Source of the DNA: Robiginitalea sp.
GTDB lineage: Bacteria; Bacteroidota; Bacteroidia; Flavobacteriales; Flavobacteriaceae
DNA length: 64,000 nt
Direction: 5' to 3'
NCBI GenBank assembly: GCA_024642005.1
Contig: JAHECA010000009.1
Coordinates: 58,372-122,371 of the forward strand
Shown piece after piece: positions 26,199 to 35,417 of the stretch; position 1 is the first letter of the stretch; each line of letters begins with the position of its first letter. The translations under genes and the position numbers were made by a program. The notes below the pieces were generated by a model. That model ran no database searches and was not told where the DNA came from. It worked only from the letters and a program-made list of their open reading frames with translations.

Positions 26199-27875
26199 AT
26201 GACTACAAAGACCGCTATAAAACCTATTATGCACAGCCTGCGAAAAGCCTATGGGGCTGCCGCCCTCCTCTTGCTCACCCTAAGTGGCGTAAATGCCACG
26301 GCCCAGCAAACCTTTACGCGCCAGGATTCCCTGAGGGGCAGCATTACCCCGGAGCGCAGCTGGTGGGACCTTACGTATTACGACTTGTCGGTTTCCGTAG
26401 ACCCGGAGCACCAAACCCTATCGGGGAGCAACGGCATCAGCTATAAGGTACTGGAGCCCGGCCATCGCCTGCAGCTAGACCTGCAACCGCCCCTGAAAAT
26501 CGACGCGGTAATGCAGGACGGGCAGGCACTCGCTGTGCAGCGCGAGGGGAACGCCCATTTCATAACCCTGGTAAAACCCCAGCGGCCGGGCGCAATCGAA
26601 ACCCTTACCGTTCAGTATTCCGGGGCCCCGCGGGTGGCCGTACATGCCCCCTGGGACGGGGGCTTTTCCTGGACGAAAGATTCGGCAGGGCAGCCCTTTG
26701 TGGCCACTTCCTGCCAGGGCCTCGGGGCCAGTGCCTGGTGGCCCGTAAAAGACCATATGTACGATGAGCCCGACAGCATGGCCATCGCGGTAACCGTGCC
26801 CAGGGAGCTGATGGACGTCTCCAACGGCCGGCTCCGGAAAGTCGAGGAAGGCAGCGGCACCCGCACCTTTCACTGGTTTGTAAGCAACCCCATCAACAAC
26901 TATGGGGTCAATGTAAATATTGGCGATTACGTGCATTTCGGGGAAACCTATGCCGGCGAAAAGGGCCCGCTCACCCTCGATTACTACGTATTGCCCGCCG
27001 ATCTCGAAAAGGCCAGGGAACAGTTCAAACAGGTGCCGGGCATGCTGGAAGCCTTTGAACACTGGTTTGGCCCCTACCCCTTTTACGAAGACGGGTTCAA
27101 GCTGGTGCAGGTACCTTACCTGGGTATGGAGCACCAAAGCTCGGTTACCTATGGAAACAAGTTTCAGAACGGCTACCTGGGCCGCGACCTCTCGGGCACC
27201 GGGTGGGGGCTCAAATTCGACTTTATCATCATCCACGAATCGGGGCACGAATGGTTCGCCAACAATATAACCTACCGGGATATAGCCGACATGTGGATCC
27301 ATGAAAGTTTCACGGCCTACTCCGAAAACCTGTACCTCGACTATCACTTCGGCACCCAGGCCGCCGCCGAATACACCATCGGTACCCGCAAGAACATCCG
27401 CAACGACCGGCCGATTATTGGCGCTTACGACGTAAATAACGAAGGTTCGGGCGATATGTACTACAAAGGAGCCAACATGTTGCATACGTTGCGGCAACTT
27501 GTTGAAGACGACGCCATGTGGCGCGACATGCTGCGGGGGCTCAACCGGGAGTTCTACCACCAGACCGTGACCACCCGCCAGGTAGAAGACTATATGAGCC
27601 GGGCCTCGGGCAAAGACCTCTCGGCCTTTTTCGACCAGTACCTGCGCACCACCCTGATTCCCACCCTGGAATTCCGAAGCGCGGGAGACATCCTGGAATT
27701 CCGGTATACCGACATCGTGGAGGGATTTGATATGCCCATTCGCATGGTGGCCGCAGGGGAAACCCGCTGGATCTTCCCAACTGCCGACTGGAAGTCGGAA
27801 CCCCTTCCCAAAGGGGCCGAACCGACCTTTGACCCGAATTTCTACATCGCAATAAAACCTGCCAACAAACCCTGA
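26199..27875 (+). CDS. Exported M1-family aminopeptidase
   Basis: A 558-residue M1 zinc aminopeptidase. The gluzincin motif HEXXH-18-E is complete: HESGHEWFANN at about 346 with the distant glutamate in WIHESFTAY. The exopeptidase (GAMEN-like) motif is GMEHQSS near 309. The N-terminal beta-domain precedes it and the long C-terminal ARM-like domain of PepN is missing, as in the short LTA4H-like bacterial forms. A signal peptide follows about 16 polar residues; an ATG at 26229 would give a shorter and cleaner signal, so the start is uncertain. It begins 5 bases after the HEXXH lipoprotein gene. Confidence 0.93.
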   Translation: MTTKTAIKPIMHSLRKAYGAAALLLLTLSGVNATAQQTFTRQDSLRGSITPERSWWDLTYYDLSVSVDPEHQTLSGSNGISYKVLEPGHRLQLDLQPPLKIDAVMQDGQALAVQREGNAHFITLVKPQRPGAIETLTVQYSGAPRVAVHAPWDGGFSWTKDSAGQPFVATSCQGLGASAWWPVKDHMYDEPDSMAIAVTVPRELMDVSNGRLRKVEEGSGTRTFHWFVSNPINNYGVNVNIGDYVHFGETYAGEKGPLTLDYYVLPADLEKAREQFKQVPGMLEAFEHWFGPYPFYEDGFKLVQVPYLGMEHQSSVTYGNKFQNGYLGRDLSGTGWGLKFDFIIIHESGHEWFANNITYRDIADMWIHESFTAYSENLYLDYHFGTQAAAEYTIGTRKNIRNDRPIIGAYDVNNEGSGDMYYKGANMLHTLRQLVEDDAMWRDMLRGLNREFYHQTVTTRQVEDYMSRASGKDLSAFFDQYLRTTLIPTLEFRSAGDILEFRYTDIVEGFDMPIRMVAAGETRWIFPTADWKSEPLPKGAEPTFDPNFYIAIKPANKP

Positions 27876-27907
27876 AGAAGGGGCCTGGAGGCACCAACTG
27901 ACACCCC

Positions 27908-29194
27908 ATGAAAAAACTACTTATTCCCATCGTAGGCCTATCCCTGCTGGCCGCCTGCCGGCAAAACCCGGCCCCGGAAGCCCAGGCCGGCATTGTCAGC
28001 CCTGCGGCAGCTACCCGTATCGACAGCCTGCTGCAGGATTTTGTGAATACCGGGCAGGTGGCGGGCATTTCGGCCCTGGTATTTGAAAAAGGGCAGGAAG
28101 CCTATTTCGGCGCCTACGGCTGGTCAGACCGCGACAAGGCAGTCCCCATGGCCCGCAATACCCTGGTACAGATCTATTCGATGACCAAGCCCCTTACGGG
28201 CACGGCCCTGATGAGCCTTTACGAGACCGGGGCCTTCAATCTGGACGACCCGCTCACCCAATACGCCCCCGAATTTGAGAATATGCAGGTGTATACCGGG
28301 GTAGATGCCCAGGGCAACATGTTGTTGGAGCCTGTGAAGAGGCCTATCAGTATTCGCGACATAACCCGGCATACGGCAGGCTTCCCGAACCGCCCCGATA
28401 TCCCGGGCCTGAGCGAAGCCCTGGCTGCCGCCGACCCGTTGAACCGGGAAAACACCCTGGAGCAGATGGCCGCCAAGTTCGGGGCCCTGCCGCTCTGGTT
28501 CCAGCCGGGTTCGCAGTGGGAATACGGCCCCAGCGTTGATGTGCAGGCCTTTATGGTCGAGCGCATCTCAGGCCAGCCCTACCGGGAGTACCTGCGGGAG
28601 CATGTACTCGACCCTTTGGGCATGAGTGATACGCGCTATTTCGTGCCCGAGGAAGACCGTGGCCGTTTTTCGGCAATGTACCGGTTGGATACAGAGACCG
28701 GAAGCCTTACCCAACTGCCCGATTCCACAGCCAAGATCGAGCAATTCCACCACTGGCCCCTGGCAAGGGGCGGGTGGGGCCTTACGGCCTCTATCGACAA
28801 TTACATGCGCTTTGCCCGGATGATGCTGGGGAAAGGGACCTTGGACGGGGTACAGGTGCTCAAGCCGGAAACCGTGGCGCTCATGGCCACCAACCACCTG
28901 CCCGACAGCGTTACAGAGCGCTCCTGGCTGCCCGGCAAGGGACGGGTCGGATTCGGCATCGATTTCGCGGTGCGGGTGGCCCCGGCAGAAACGGCCGAGG
29001 AAAACAACGGCGTGGTAGGCGAGTTCTTCTGGGATGGGGCAGCCAGCACCCTGTTCTGGATCGACCCCCACAACGACCTTGCCGCAGTCCTGTTCGTGCA
29101 GCTCTTCCCCTATGACCCGATCAAGCTGCATAAAAAGTTCCGGGATGCCGTGTACGGCCCCTATACAAAGACCGCCCAGCCTAACCGGCATTAG
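27908..29194 (+). CDS. Serine beta-lactamase-family hydrolase, lipoprotein
   Basis: A 428-residue class C beta-lactamase/PBP4*-type (S12-like) hydrolase. Lipoprotein signal MKKLLIPIVGLSLLAACRQ. The SxxK nucleophile motif is SMTK near 91, the YxN-like element is YGPS near 206, and a KTG-like turn is not obvious in the C-terminal part (WDGAASTLFWIDP resembles the HTG-type segment of esterases). This points to an esterase or D-amino-acid/peptide hydrolase rather than a true beta-lactamase. It is the last gene of the peptidase run and is closed by a terminator. Confidence 0.9.
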   Translation: MKKLLIPIVGLSLLAACRQNPAPEAQAGIVSPAAATRIDSLLQDFVNTGQVAGISALVFEKGQEAYFGAYGWSDRDKAVPMARNTLVQIYSMTKPLTGTALMSLYETGAFNLDDPLTQYAPEFENMQVYTGVDAQGNMLLEPVKRPISIRDITRHTAGFPNRPDIPGLSEALAAADPLNRENTLEQMAAKFGALPLWFQPGSQWEYGPSVDVQAFMVERISGQPYREYLREHVLDPLGMSDTRYFVPEEDRGRFSAMYRLDTETGSLTQLPDSTAKIEQFHHWPLARGGWGLTASIDNYMRFARMMLGKGTLDGVQVLKPETVALMATNHLPDSVTERSWLPGKGRVGFGIDFAVRVAPAETAEENNGVVGEFFWDGAASTLFWIDPHNDLAAVLFVQLFPYDPIKLHKKFRDAVYGPYTKTAQPNRH

Positions 29195-29211
29195 ACCGAT
29201 TATCACCAAAT

Positions 29212-29241
29212 AAAAAGGGGTGCCAAAACACCCCTTTTTCT
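29212..29241. terminator. Bidirectional Rho-independent terminator
   Basis: AAAAAGGGGTG (29212-29222) and CACCCCTTTTT (29229-29239) form a perfect 11-bp stem around CCAAAA, with A and T runs giving a U-tract on both strands. It lies between two convergent genes. Confidence 0.9.
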
Positions 29242-29258
29242 GTTTGATTTACCGGCTT

Positions 29259-32200
29259 TTACCGGAACTGTATACCGGTAAGGGCAATCATGCCCGGGTC
29301 GTCCCCTTCTGAGGCCTGCCGCTTGAAGGTCAGGTAAATGGTCTGTTTGCCTGAGAGTGCTTGGTTGAACACCACTGGGATACCCGTACCGGGCCCACCA
29401 CTTATGGGGGTGTTCAGCTGGCCGGCTCCGATGAGTTCCCCGTCAGGGCTGCCCATGTGCAGCTCAAAATCACACCCCGCGGCAGGTGGGTTTTGCCACC
29501 CGGCCATCAGCAGGAGCATTTTTACTCCGGTAAGGTCATATCCTTCCAGTTTCAGGCTGCCTTGTGCGGCATTGAGCAAGGCCAGTTTCATCCCGCCGAA
29601 GGCCATGGCCTGCATACCCTGCAGGTCCATTTTTTCAGAGGGCGCAACCTGGTTGCCGCTAAGGGCTACTACCGAGGAGCCGGTTAGCGCTTTTACCCCG
29701 TTCATGCCCTCGTCAGTATAGGTGGCGGTGAGCACCAGGGTATTGCCCGTCTGGGTGGCATCGGGCATGATTGTCCCCTCCAGGGGCAGGGAAGCCGCGC
29801 GTTCGCGCGTATCGGCCAGGGAAAGTACATAGGTGGCGATCTGTTGCCGTTCGGCAGCAGAGATATTCGGGTGGGCGGGCATCATAACCTCGCCCCACAC
29901 GCCGCTGCCCCCGGTGGCGATTTTCTCCATCAGGTAGCGCATATTGGTATTGCGTCGGCCCTCCTGATATTTCTGCGAAACCAGCATGTAGGCCGGGCCG
30001 ATGGAAGGCTCATTCTCTTTGTGGCACGATTTGCAGTCGAGGCTTTGAGTGAGCGCCTTCCCGCTGATTTCGGCCGAGGCCTGCTGGTGGCCCATGTTCA
30101 TGGAAGCCTCATCAAATCCTTCCCGATAGTCAACCGAGACATAATAACTGCCTGGGGCGGGTGAAACGGGCTCTCCCTCGTCGCTCACGCTCACCTTGTA
30201 GCGAATCGGAGCACCCGGCACGAAGAACGACTGGTTGCCGCCTTCCAATGAAATCTGCAGCCCGGGGCGCGTATTGCCCACGTAAATGGTTTGCTGGATG
30301 GGCTCAGAAATACTTCCGTTGACATCCCTGGCCCGAACACTCAGCTGGAATTCCCCATTGGCCATATAGGTGTAATCGAGGGTGGCGGTCTGGGTAACCA
30401 GGCTGTCGCCATTGCCCAGGTTCCAGACATAGCTCATGGCATCGCCTTCCAGGTCGTTGGCTTTCAGGGTGGCCTGCAGCTTCAGGGGCGCCTGCCCCGA
30501 GGAAAGGTCGATTTCCAATCCTTCGATCATCGGCGGGCGATTGCCACCGTTGAATTCAATATAGCTCAGGCCGCTGTCATCGTTTTTGGTAAACCAACTG
30601 GTCCCGTACTCCAGCAGGTAGACACGGCCGGTAGGGCCTACCTCCATATCGATCAGGTTGTTGAGTTTGATGTCGGCGCCAAAGGGGATCATCTTGTTGA
30701 AAGTGCCATCGGGGAAAAGCTCAACCGATTTCATCCAGCCACGTATCCAATCGAATACAAGAACCTTGCCGTCGTAGAAGTCGGGCAGGGAACCTGCTCC
30801 GTTATAGAGGTCTTTGTAATAGGCAGGGCCGGCCATGGCGTTGCGCCCGCCCGATGCTACCTGCGGGAATTCGGCGCTCTCCCCGTAGTGGTAGTACACC
30901 ATGGCGGGTTGGGCCGGGGGCAGTTCGCGAAGCCCGGTGTTGTTGCGGGAATCGTTGATCGGGTGCTCCGGGTCATAAGCTGCCCCGCTCTCGCCCGTGG
31001 CGTAATTGTAGGCGCGGTAGGGCTTGTTGTCGGCGATAAAGAGCGGCCAGCCGAAGTTTCCTGCCTGGCGCGCCTGGTTGATTTCGTCATAGCCGCGGGG
31101 CCCGCGGGTCTCCAGGCTGTCGGCGCGGGCGTCGGGGCCCACGTCGCCCCAATAGAGGTAGCCGTTTTTGGGATCTACCGAAATCCGGTAGGGGTTGCGG
31201 TGGCCCATGGTGTAAATCTCGGGCCGCGCGCCTTCGGTACCCTCAGGGAAGAGGTTGCCCTCGGGGATGCTGTAGGTACCGTCTTCATTCACGCGGATGC
31301 GCAGAATCTTGCCCCGCAGGTCGTTGGCATTGCCAGAGGTACGGCGGGCATCGAACTGCTCGCTGCCCGGCAGGTCGTTCAGGGGGGCGAAGCCGTTGTT
31401 CACATATTTTGCGTCGGCCTGGTTAAAGGGCGTCGAATTGTCCCCGGTGGAGAGGTAGAGCAGCCCGTCGCCCCCGAAGGCGATGGAGCCCCCGGTGTGG
31501 CAGCAGATCTCCCGGTCGCTGTGCAGTTCCAGGATAACCTGTTCGGAAGCCAAGTCGAAGTTGCCGTCGTGGTATTTAAAGCGCGAAAGGCGGTTGATCT
31601 CGGCATCGCCGGTTGGGGCATAATACACATAGATCCAGTGGTTTTTCGCGTAGTCAGGGTCTTTTTGCAGCCCCATTACCCCTTCTTCGGCATTCACACC
31701 GGGGGTATGCAGGGTTTTGTGGTACACGTCGAGCAGGGCCACCTGGCGCAGCGTGTCATTGACCTTGTCGTAAAGCATGATTTCGCCACGGCGCTGCGAA
31801 ATGAGCACGTCTTCGTTGGGCAGGACGGTCATCTCAGTGGGCTCAAAGAACTCGCCCACCACCAGGGGTACCTTGGAGAAGCGGTTGGCCTCGGGTGGAA
31901 TCTGCGAATGGGCCATGTCGTAATCGAGTTCCAGGTTTTTGCCTATGGCGTACGTTATGCCCCCCAGAACGTGTTTCAGGTACAGCTCTTCCGAGAAGCT
32001 TTCATCGGTATGGCCGAGGGCCGTGTAAAAGGCCCGGCCGCCGTCGTACTCATGGTACCAGGCCATGGGGTGGTAATCCCCGTTGAGACCGCCCTGGTAG
32101 GTAGACTCGTCAATGGTGAGCAGCACGTTCAGGTCGGGGTTGATCTTTTTGAAATTGTACATCTCATCGGTACGGTGCCAGACCGTGTCTTGAAAGAAGG

Positions 32201-32669
32201 AAGTGGCGGGGTGGTTGGTAGCCTTGATATGGAAGTCTGCCTCAGGGGTGCCGGCCGGGTGGCTCAGGAAGTAGGCCCCTGCCAGCTTGCCGTACCAGCC
32301 CCAGTCGTATTCGGTGTCGGTGGCCGCGTGGATGCCCACATAGCCCCCGCCGGCCTGGATGTACCGCTCAAAGGCGGCTTCCTGGGCTGCGTCGAGCACA
32401 TCGCCTGTGGTGCTGAGGAAGATTACCGCGCTGTACTGCTTCAGGTTTTCTTCGCTGAAAGCCGCAGCGTTCTCGGTGGTGTCTACGGCAAAGTGGTTGT
32501 CGGCCCCCAGTTTCTGGATGGCTGCGATCCCCGCTGGTATCGAGGCATGGCGGAAAGCCATGGTTTTGCTGAATACCAGTACTTTAGGCTCGCCATCGCG
32601 TTTTTTGCTGCACGAGGCGAACAACATCAGGACAGCCAGTGCCCCCAGAAGTATTCTCAATCGGTTCAT
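29259..32669 (-). CDS. Multidomain lipoprotein: ThuA - PQQ-type sugar dehydrogenase propeller - PKD - cytochrome c - CBM6-like
   Basis: A 1136-residue predicted lipoprotein (LGALAVLMLFASCSKK). Domains by reading: ThuA-like glutamine-amidotransferase fold at about 30-245 (GGGYVGIHAATDTEYDWGWY); a glucose/sorbosone dehydrogenase beta-propeller at about 270-700 (GSIAFGGDGLLYLSTGDN, GHRNPYRISVDPKNGYLYWG); a PKD domain near 708-795 (YVWNLGNGDSLVTQTATLDY); a c-type haem site CKSCH at about 879-883 with its distal methionine later; and a C-terminal beta-sandwich resembling CBM6 from about 960. I infer periplasmic oxidation of a sugar with electrons passed to the attached cytochrome. Such fusions occur in Bacteroidota and Planctomycetes; the substrate is unknown. 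Confidence 0.92.
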   Translation of the reverse strand: MNRLRILLGALAVLMLFASCSKKRDGEPKVLVFSKTMAFRHASIPAGIAAIQKLGADNHFAVDTTENAAAFSEENLKQYSAVIFLSTTGDVLDAAQEAAFERYIQAGGGYVGIHAATDTEYDWGWYGKLAGAYFLSHPAGTPEADFHIKATNHPATSFFQDTVWHRTDEMYNFKKINPDLNVLLTIDESTYQGGLNGDYHPMAWYHEYDGGRAFYTALGHTDESFSEELYLKHVLGGITYAIGKNLELDYDMAHSQIPPEANRFSKVPLVVGEFFEPTEMTVLPNEDVLISQRRGEIMLYDKVNDTLRQVALLDVYHKTLHTPGVNAEEGVMGLQKDPDYAKNHWIYVYYAPTGDAEINRLSRFKYHDGNFDLASEQVILELHSDREICCHTGGSIAFGGDGLLYLSTGDNSTPFNQADAKYVNNGFAPLNDLPGSEQFDARRTSGNANDLRGKILRIRVNEDGTYSIPEGNLFPEGTEGARPEIYTMGHRNPYRISVDPKNGYLYWGDVGPDARADSLETRGPRGYDEINQARQAGNFGWPLFIADNKPYRAYNYATGESGAAYDPEHPINDSRNNTGLRELPPAQPAMVYYHYGESAEFPQVASGGRNAMAGPAYYKDLYNGAGSLPDFYDGKVLVFDWIRGWMKSVELFPDGTFNKMIPFGADIKLNNLIDMEVGPTGRVYLLEYGTSWFTKNDDSGLSYIEFNGGNRPPMIEGLEIDLSSGQAPLKLQATLKANDLEGDAMSYVWNLGNGDSLVTQTATLDYTYMANGEFQLSVRARDVNGSISEPIQQTIYVGNTRPGLQISLEGGNQSFFVPGAPIRYKVSVSDEGEPVSPAPGSYYVSVDYREGFDEASMNMGHQQASAEISGKALTQSLDCKSCHKENEPSIGPAYMLVSQKYQEGRRNTNMRYLMEKIATGGSGVWGEVMMPAHPNISAAERQQIATYVLSLADTRERAASLPLEGTIMPDATQTGNTLVLTATYTDEGMNGVKALTGSSVVALSGNQVAPSEKMDLQGMQAMAFGGMKLALLNAAQGSLKLEGYDLTGVKMLLLMAGWQNPPAAGCDFELHMGSPDGELIGAGQLNTPISGGPGTGIPVVFNQALSGKQTIYLTFKRQASEGDDPGMIALTGIQFR

Positions 32670-32693
32670 GAAATGGAAGTTACTGTTAGCTTG

Positions 32694-32718
32694 TTACAAT
32701 TTGACTAATGTACAATTT
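32694..32718. repeat. Two TACAATTT direct repeats in the divergent promoter region
   Basis: TACAATTT occurs at 32695-32702 and 32711-32718 (16 bases apart) in the 148-base region between the divergent ThuA-fusion and amidohydrolase genes. A regulator site is possible, but AT-richness makes chance likely. Confidence 0.3.
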
Positions 32719-32817
32719 ACACCTCTAAGCTTCCAAATTCCTGAAAACTTTCGTGTATTTTTAACACAAGATGTTTTATGTGTAACAGCCTGGCTGCAGG
32801 TATTTAAGCTCCCAACC

Positions 32818-34209
32818 ATGATCACGAACCGTTTTTTTTGCATACCGGCACTGCTTGCCGGGGCTCTGGCCTTGCTCGGCTGCCAGCAGCAACAGGTTGC
32901 GCTGCGGGGCCCCCAATCTGTCTTGATTGACCATGTTCAGGTGGTCGACGTGGTGCACGGCCAGATCCTGACCAACCGCCAAATCGCAATAGATTCGGGT
33001 CGCATCGTCTCTATCGGAGACGAAGTTGCCGATCCCGGGTCGTATGCCACACGGATAGACGGGCAGGGCGCCTATGCCGTGCCCGGGCTTACCGAAATGC
33101 ACGCCCACATCCCCGCTCCGCCCGCTACGGACGCCCACATTGAGGAAACCCTGTTTTTATACCTCGCCAACGGGATCACCACCATCAGGGGCATGCTGGG
33201 GCATCCCCGTCACCTGGAACTGCGCGAGCGCCAGCAGGCAGGGGAACTGCTGAGCCCGCGCATTTTCACCTCCAGCCCGTCCCTGAACGGAAATACGGTG
33301 CCCAGCCCGGCAGCAGCCGCTCGCCTGGTGCGGCAATACGCCGCCGAGGGCTACGATTTTTTGAAAATCCACCCCGGCATCGAGCGACCTGTTTTTGACA
33401 CCCTGGTCAAGACCGCTCGTGATGCCGGCATTCCCTTTGCCGGCCACGTGCCCGTGCAGGTAGGCATCCGCCATGCCCTGGAGAGCGGCTACGCCACCAT
33501 CGACCACGTGGACGGCTATCTCGAGGGGCTGGTGCCCGAAACAGCAGGGGTAAAACCCGAAGAAAACGGCTTTTTCGGATACAGTTTCACACCCCTGGCC
33601 GATACCACGAACATTGCAGGCCTGGTAGCCCTCACCCGTGATAAGCAGGTCTGGATCGTGCCCACCCAAAGCCTTTTCGAACGCTGGTTCGCCCCCACCG
33701 ATGCCGACAGCTTGCTGGCAGAACCCGAAATGCAATATATGGCCGCTGAAACGCTCCGGAACTGGAAAAATTCCCACCTTCAATACCTGGCCGACCCCAC
33801 CTGGAGCAAGCAGCAATGGGTCGCTTTCGACGCCCTGCGCCGGCAGCTCATCTACCGCCTGTACCAAGACGGCCACGGCTTGCTGCTGGGCTCAGACGCC
33901 CCACAGGTCTTCAACGTACCGGGCTATTCCATCCATCACGAGATCGACGCCATGCGCCGGGCAGGTATCCCCCCAGCGGAAATCCTGCGAATGGGCACCC
34001 TGTACCCGGCCCGTTTCTTTGGCACGGCAGCCGACACGGGCAGCCTGGAAGCGGGGAAGGAAGCCAGCCTGTTTCTGGTAGGCGGAAACCCCCTGGAAGA
34101 CCCTGCCGCCCTGCAGGCTGTGCACGGGGTAATGCTCAAGGGGCATTGGATGGACCGCGATGCCCTCGATACCCGGCTGAAGGAGATAGCCAGGGGCAAA
34201 AACCCATAG
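32818..34209 (+). CDS. Amidohydrolase-family lipoprotein (imidazolonepropionase-like)
   Basis: A 463-residue metal-dependent hydrolase with lipoprotein signal (FFCIPALLAGALALLGCQQQ). The HxH metal motif is in GLTEMHAHIPAP near 94, a later histidine in FAGHVPVQVGIRHALESGY near 205, another in ATIDHVDGYLEG near 227, and the catalytic aspartate in LLLGSDAPQVFN near 357. The order fits the amidohydrolase superfamily with imidazolonepropionase/prolidase-like members; the substrate is unknown. The ATG at 32818 is chosen because upstream in-frame sequence overlaps the divergent gene and would bury the signal peptide. Confidence 0.9.
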   Translation: MITNRFFCIPALLAGALALLGCQQQQVALRGPQSVLIDHVQVVDVVHGQILTNRQIAIDSGRIVSIGDEVADPGSYATRIDGQGAYAVPGLTEMHAHIPAPPATDAHIEETLFLYLANGITTIRGMLGHPRHLELRERQQAGELLSPRIFTSSPSLNGNTVPSPAAAARLVRQYAAEGYDFLKIHPGIERPVFDTLVKTARDAGIPFAGHVPVQVGIRHALESGYATIDHVDGYLEGLVPETAGVKPEENGFFGYSFTPLADTTNIAGLVALTRDKQVWIVPTQSLFERWFAPTDADSLLAEPEMQYMAAETLRNWKNSHLQYLADPTWSKQQWVAFDALRRQLIYRLYQDGHGLLLGSDAPQVFNVPGYSIHHEIDAMRRAGIPPAEILRMGTLYPARFFGTAADTGSLEAGKEASLFLVGGNPLEDPAALQAVHGVMLKGHWMDRDALDTRLKEIARGKNP

Positions 34210-34263
34210 CCTGGCAGAACAGCCCGGAATAGCCATTTTTCGTTTACCTTATAATTTTCTGGC

Positions 34264-35232
34264 ATGAAACGCAACGACTTTCTCAAAACCACCGCCCTGG
34301 CCAGTGCAGGGCTGGCCCTGTCGGGGCCTTTGGCAGCGCACAACAACAGGCCTGCATTCCTGAACAAACTGCCCAATCTGGGTATACAACTGTTTTCGCT
34401 GCCCCTCCTGCTGGAAAAAGACCTGGAAACCGCTTTGGGCCTGCTCAAGGAAATGGGGTATGCCGAAATCGAGCTCTATGGCCCCTACCCTTTCAGCGAC
34501 TCCAACAATAAGGAACGCTGGGCATCCCTTGCACCGCTGCTCGGGTTTTCGGGCAGCGGATACTACGGGCGCGACGAGGCCTCCTTTAAAGAACTGGCGA
34601 CTCATTACGGCCTGCGTATCCCGTCACTGCACACCGACCTGGACACCCTGGAGCGCCACATGCCAGCCCTGGGGGCGGCAGCACGTGCCATGGGGGCCTC
34701 ATACGTAACCCTCCCGGCCATTCCGGACGACCAGCGAAAGACCCTGGAAGACTACAAGCGGATGGCGGACCGTTTCAATGCCATCGGCAGGGCTGCCCAG
34801 GCAGAGGGTATCCGTTTTGCCTATCACAACCATGGTTACGGGTTGCAACCAACCGATGGGGTGGTGCCTTTTGAGCTCCTGGTCGACCATACCGATCCCG
34901 GCCTGGTATTTCTTGAAATGGATATTTTCTGGACCACGGCGGGCCGTGCCGATCCGGTTGCGTATCTCAAAAAATACCGGGGCCGGTATGCCCTGATGCA
35001 CCTTAAAGACATGATGGAACTACAGCACTTTGCAGGCGACGGGGGCGATGCAGGCCAGTGGATGGCCCTCTTCCCGAACATGGCCTCGGCCGGGTCGGGC
35101 GTGCTGGATCTGGACGCTATAGTAAGTACAGCCCTGGAAACGGGGGTGGAGCATTTCTTCGTGGAACAGGACATGGTGGCCAACCCGGCAACCGCCCTGA
35201 GAGCAAGCCTGGACTACCTGAAATCGCTGTGA
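34264..35232 (+). CDS. Exported sugar phosphate isomerase/epimerase-like TIM-barrel protein
   Basis: A 322-residue protein of the xylose isomerase-like (AP endonuclease 2) TIM-barrel family. Metal-site candidates are ELYGPYPF near 75, the histidine in FAYHNHGYGLQP near 192, the glutamate/aspartate in VFLEMDIFWTT near 219 and HLKDMMEL near 247, ending with EHFFVEQD near 300. It carries an N-terminal KRNDFLKTTALASAGLALSG stretch, a Tat- or Sec-type export signal often seen on Bacteroidota members of this family. A keto-sugar isomerase or hydrolase role is likely; context offers secreted glycosidases nearby. Confidence 0.9.
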   Translation: MKRNDFLKTTALASAGLALSGPLAAHNNRPAFLNKLPNLGIQLFSLPLLLEKDLETALGLLKEMGYAEIELYGPYPFSDSNNKERWASLAPLLGFSGSGYYGRDEASFKELATHYGLRIPSLHTDLDTLERHMPALGAAARAMGASYVTLPAIPDDQRKTLEDYKRMADRFNAIGRAAQAEGIRFAYHNHGYGLQPTDGVVPFELLVDHTDPGLVFLEMDIFWTTAGRADPVAYLKKYRGRYALMHLKDMMELQHFAGDGGDAGQWMALFPNMASAGSGVLDLDAIVSTALETGVEHFFVEQDMVANPATALRASLDYLKSL

Positions 35233-35313
35233 GAAATTGGGTGGCGGGCGGCCAGGTCTGGGTATGTTAAATTTTAGGCGCCCGATTAAACGATTCCGGC
35301 GTTCCGGAGTCTA

Positions 35314-35331
35314 ATAACGGCATGCCGTTAT
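35314..35331. promoter_or_regulatory. 18-bp perfect palindrome upstream of the YceI gene
   Basis: ATAACGGCATGCCGTTAT is a perfect inverted repeat about 87 bases before the YceI ATG. A shorter hairpin TCCGG-CGTT-CCGGA (35295-35308) stands just before it. No T-run follows, so an operator is more likely than a terminator. No regulator gene is adjacent. Confidence 0.5.
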
Positions 35332-35417
35332 GGGCGTAACCCTATAGCGCCGGGCAGCCACAAACATAATTTCAACTCACGTAAACAAAACACAAAACCA
35401 TTAATTCTGCTAGTATT

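Noticed and set aside
27908..29194. True beta-lactamase conferring resistance
   Set aside because: SxxK and Y motifs fit the broad serine beta-lactamase-like hydrolase family, but no clear KTG box is visible and the neighbours are peptidases; an esterase or peptidase is more likely.
30291..32708. 805-codon plus-strand frame opposite the ThuA/PQQ fusion gene
   Set aside because: Antisense shadow: the minus-strand frame has complete domains, lipobox and haem motif, while this one shows no recognisable fold.
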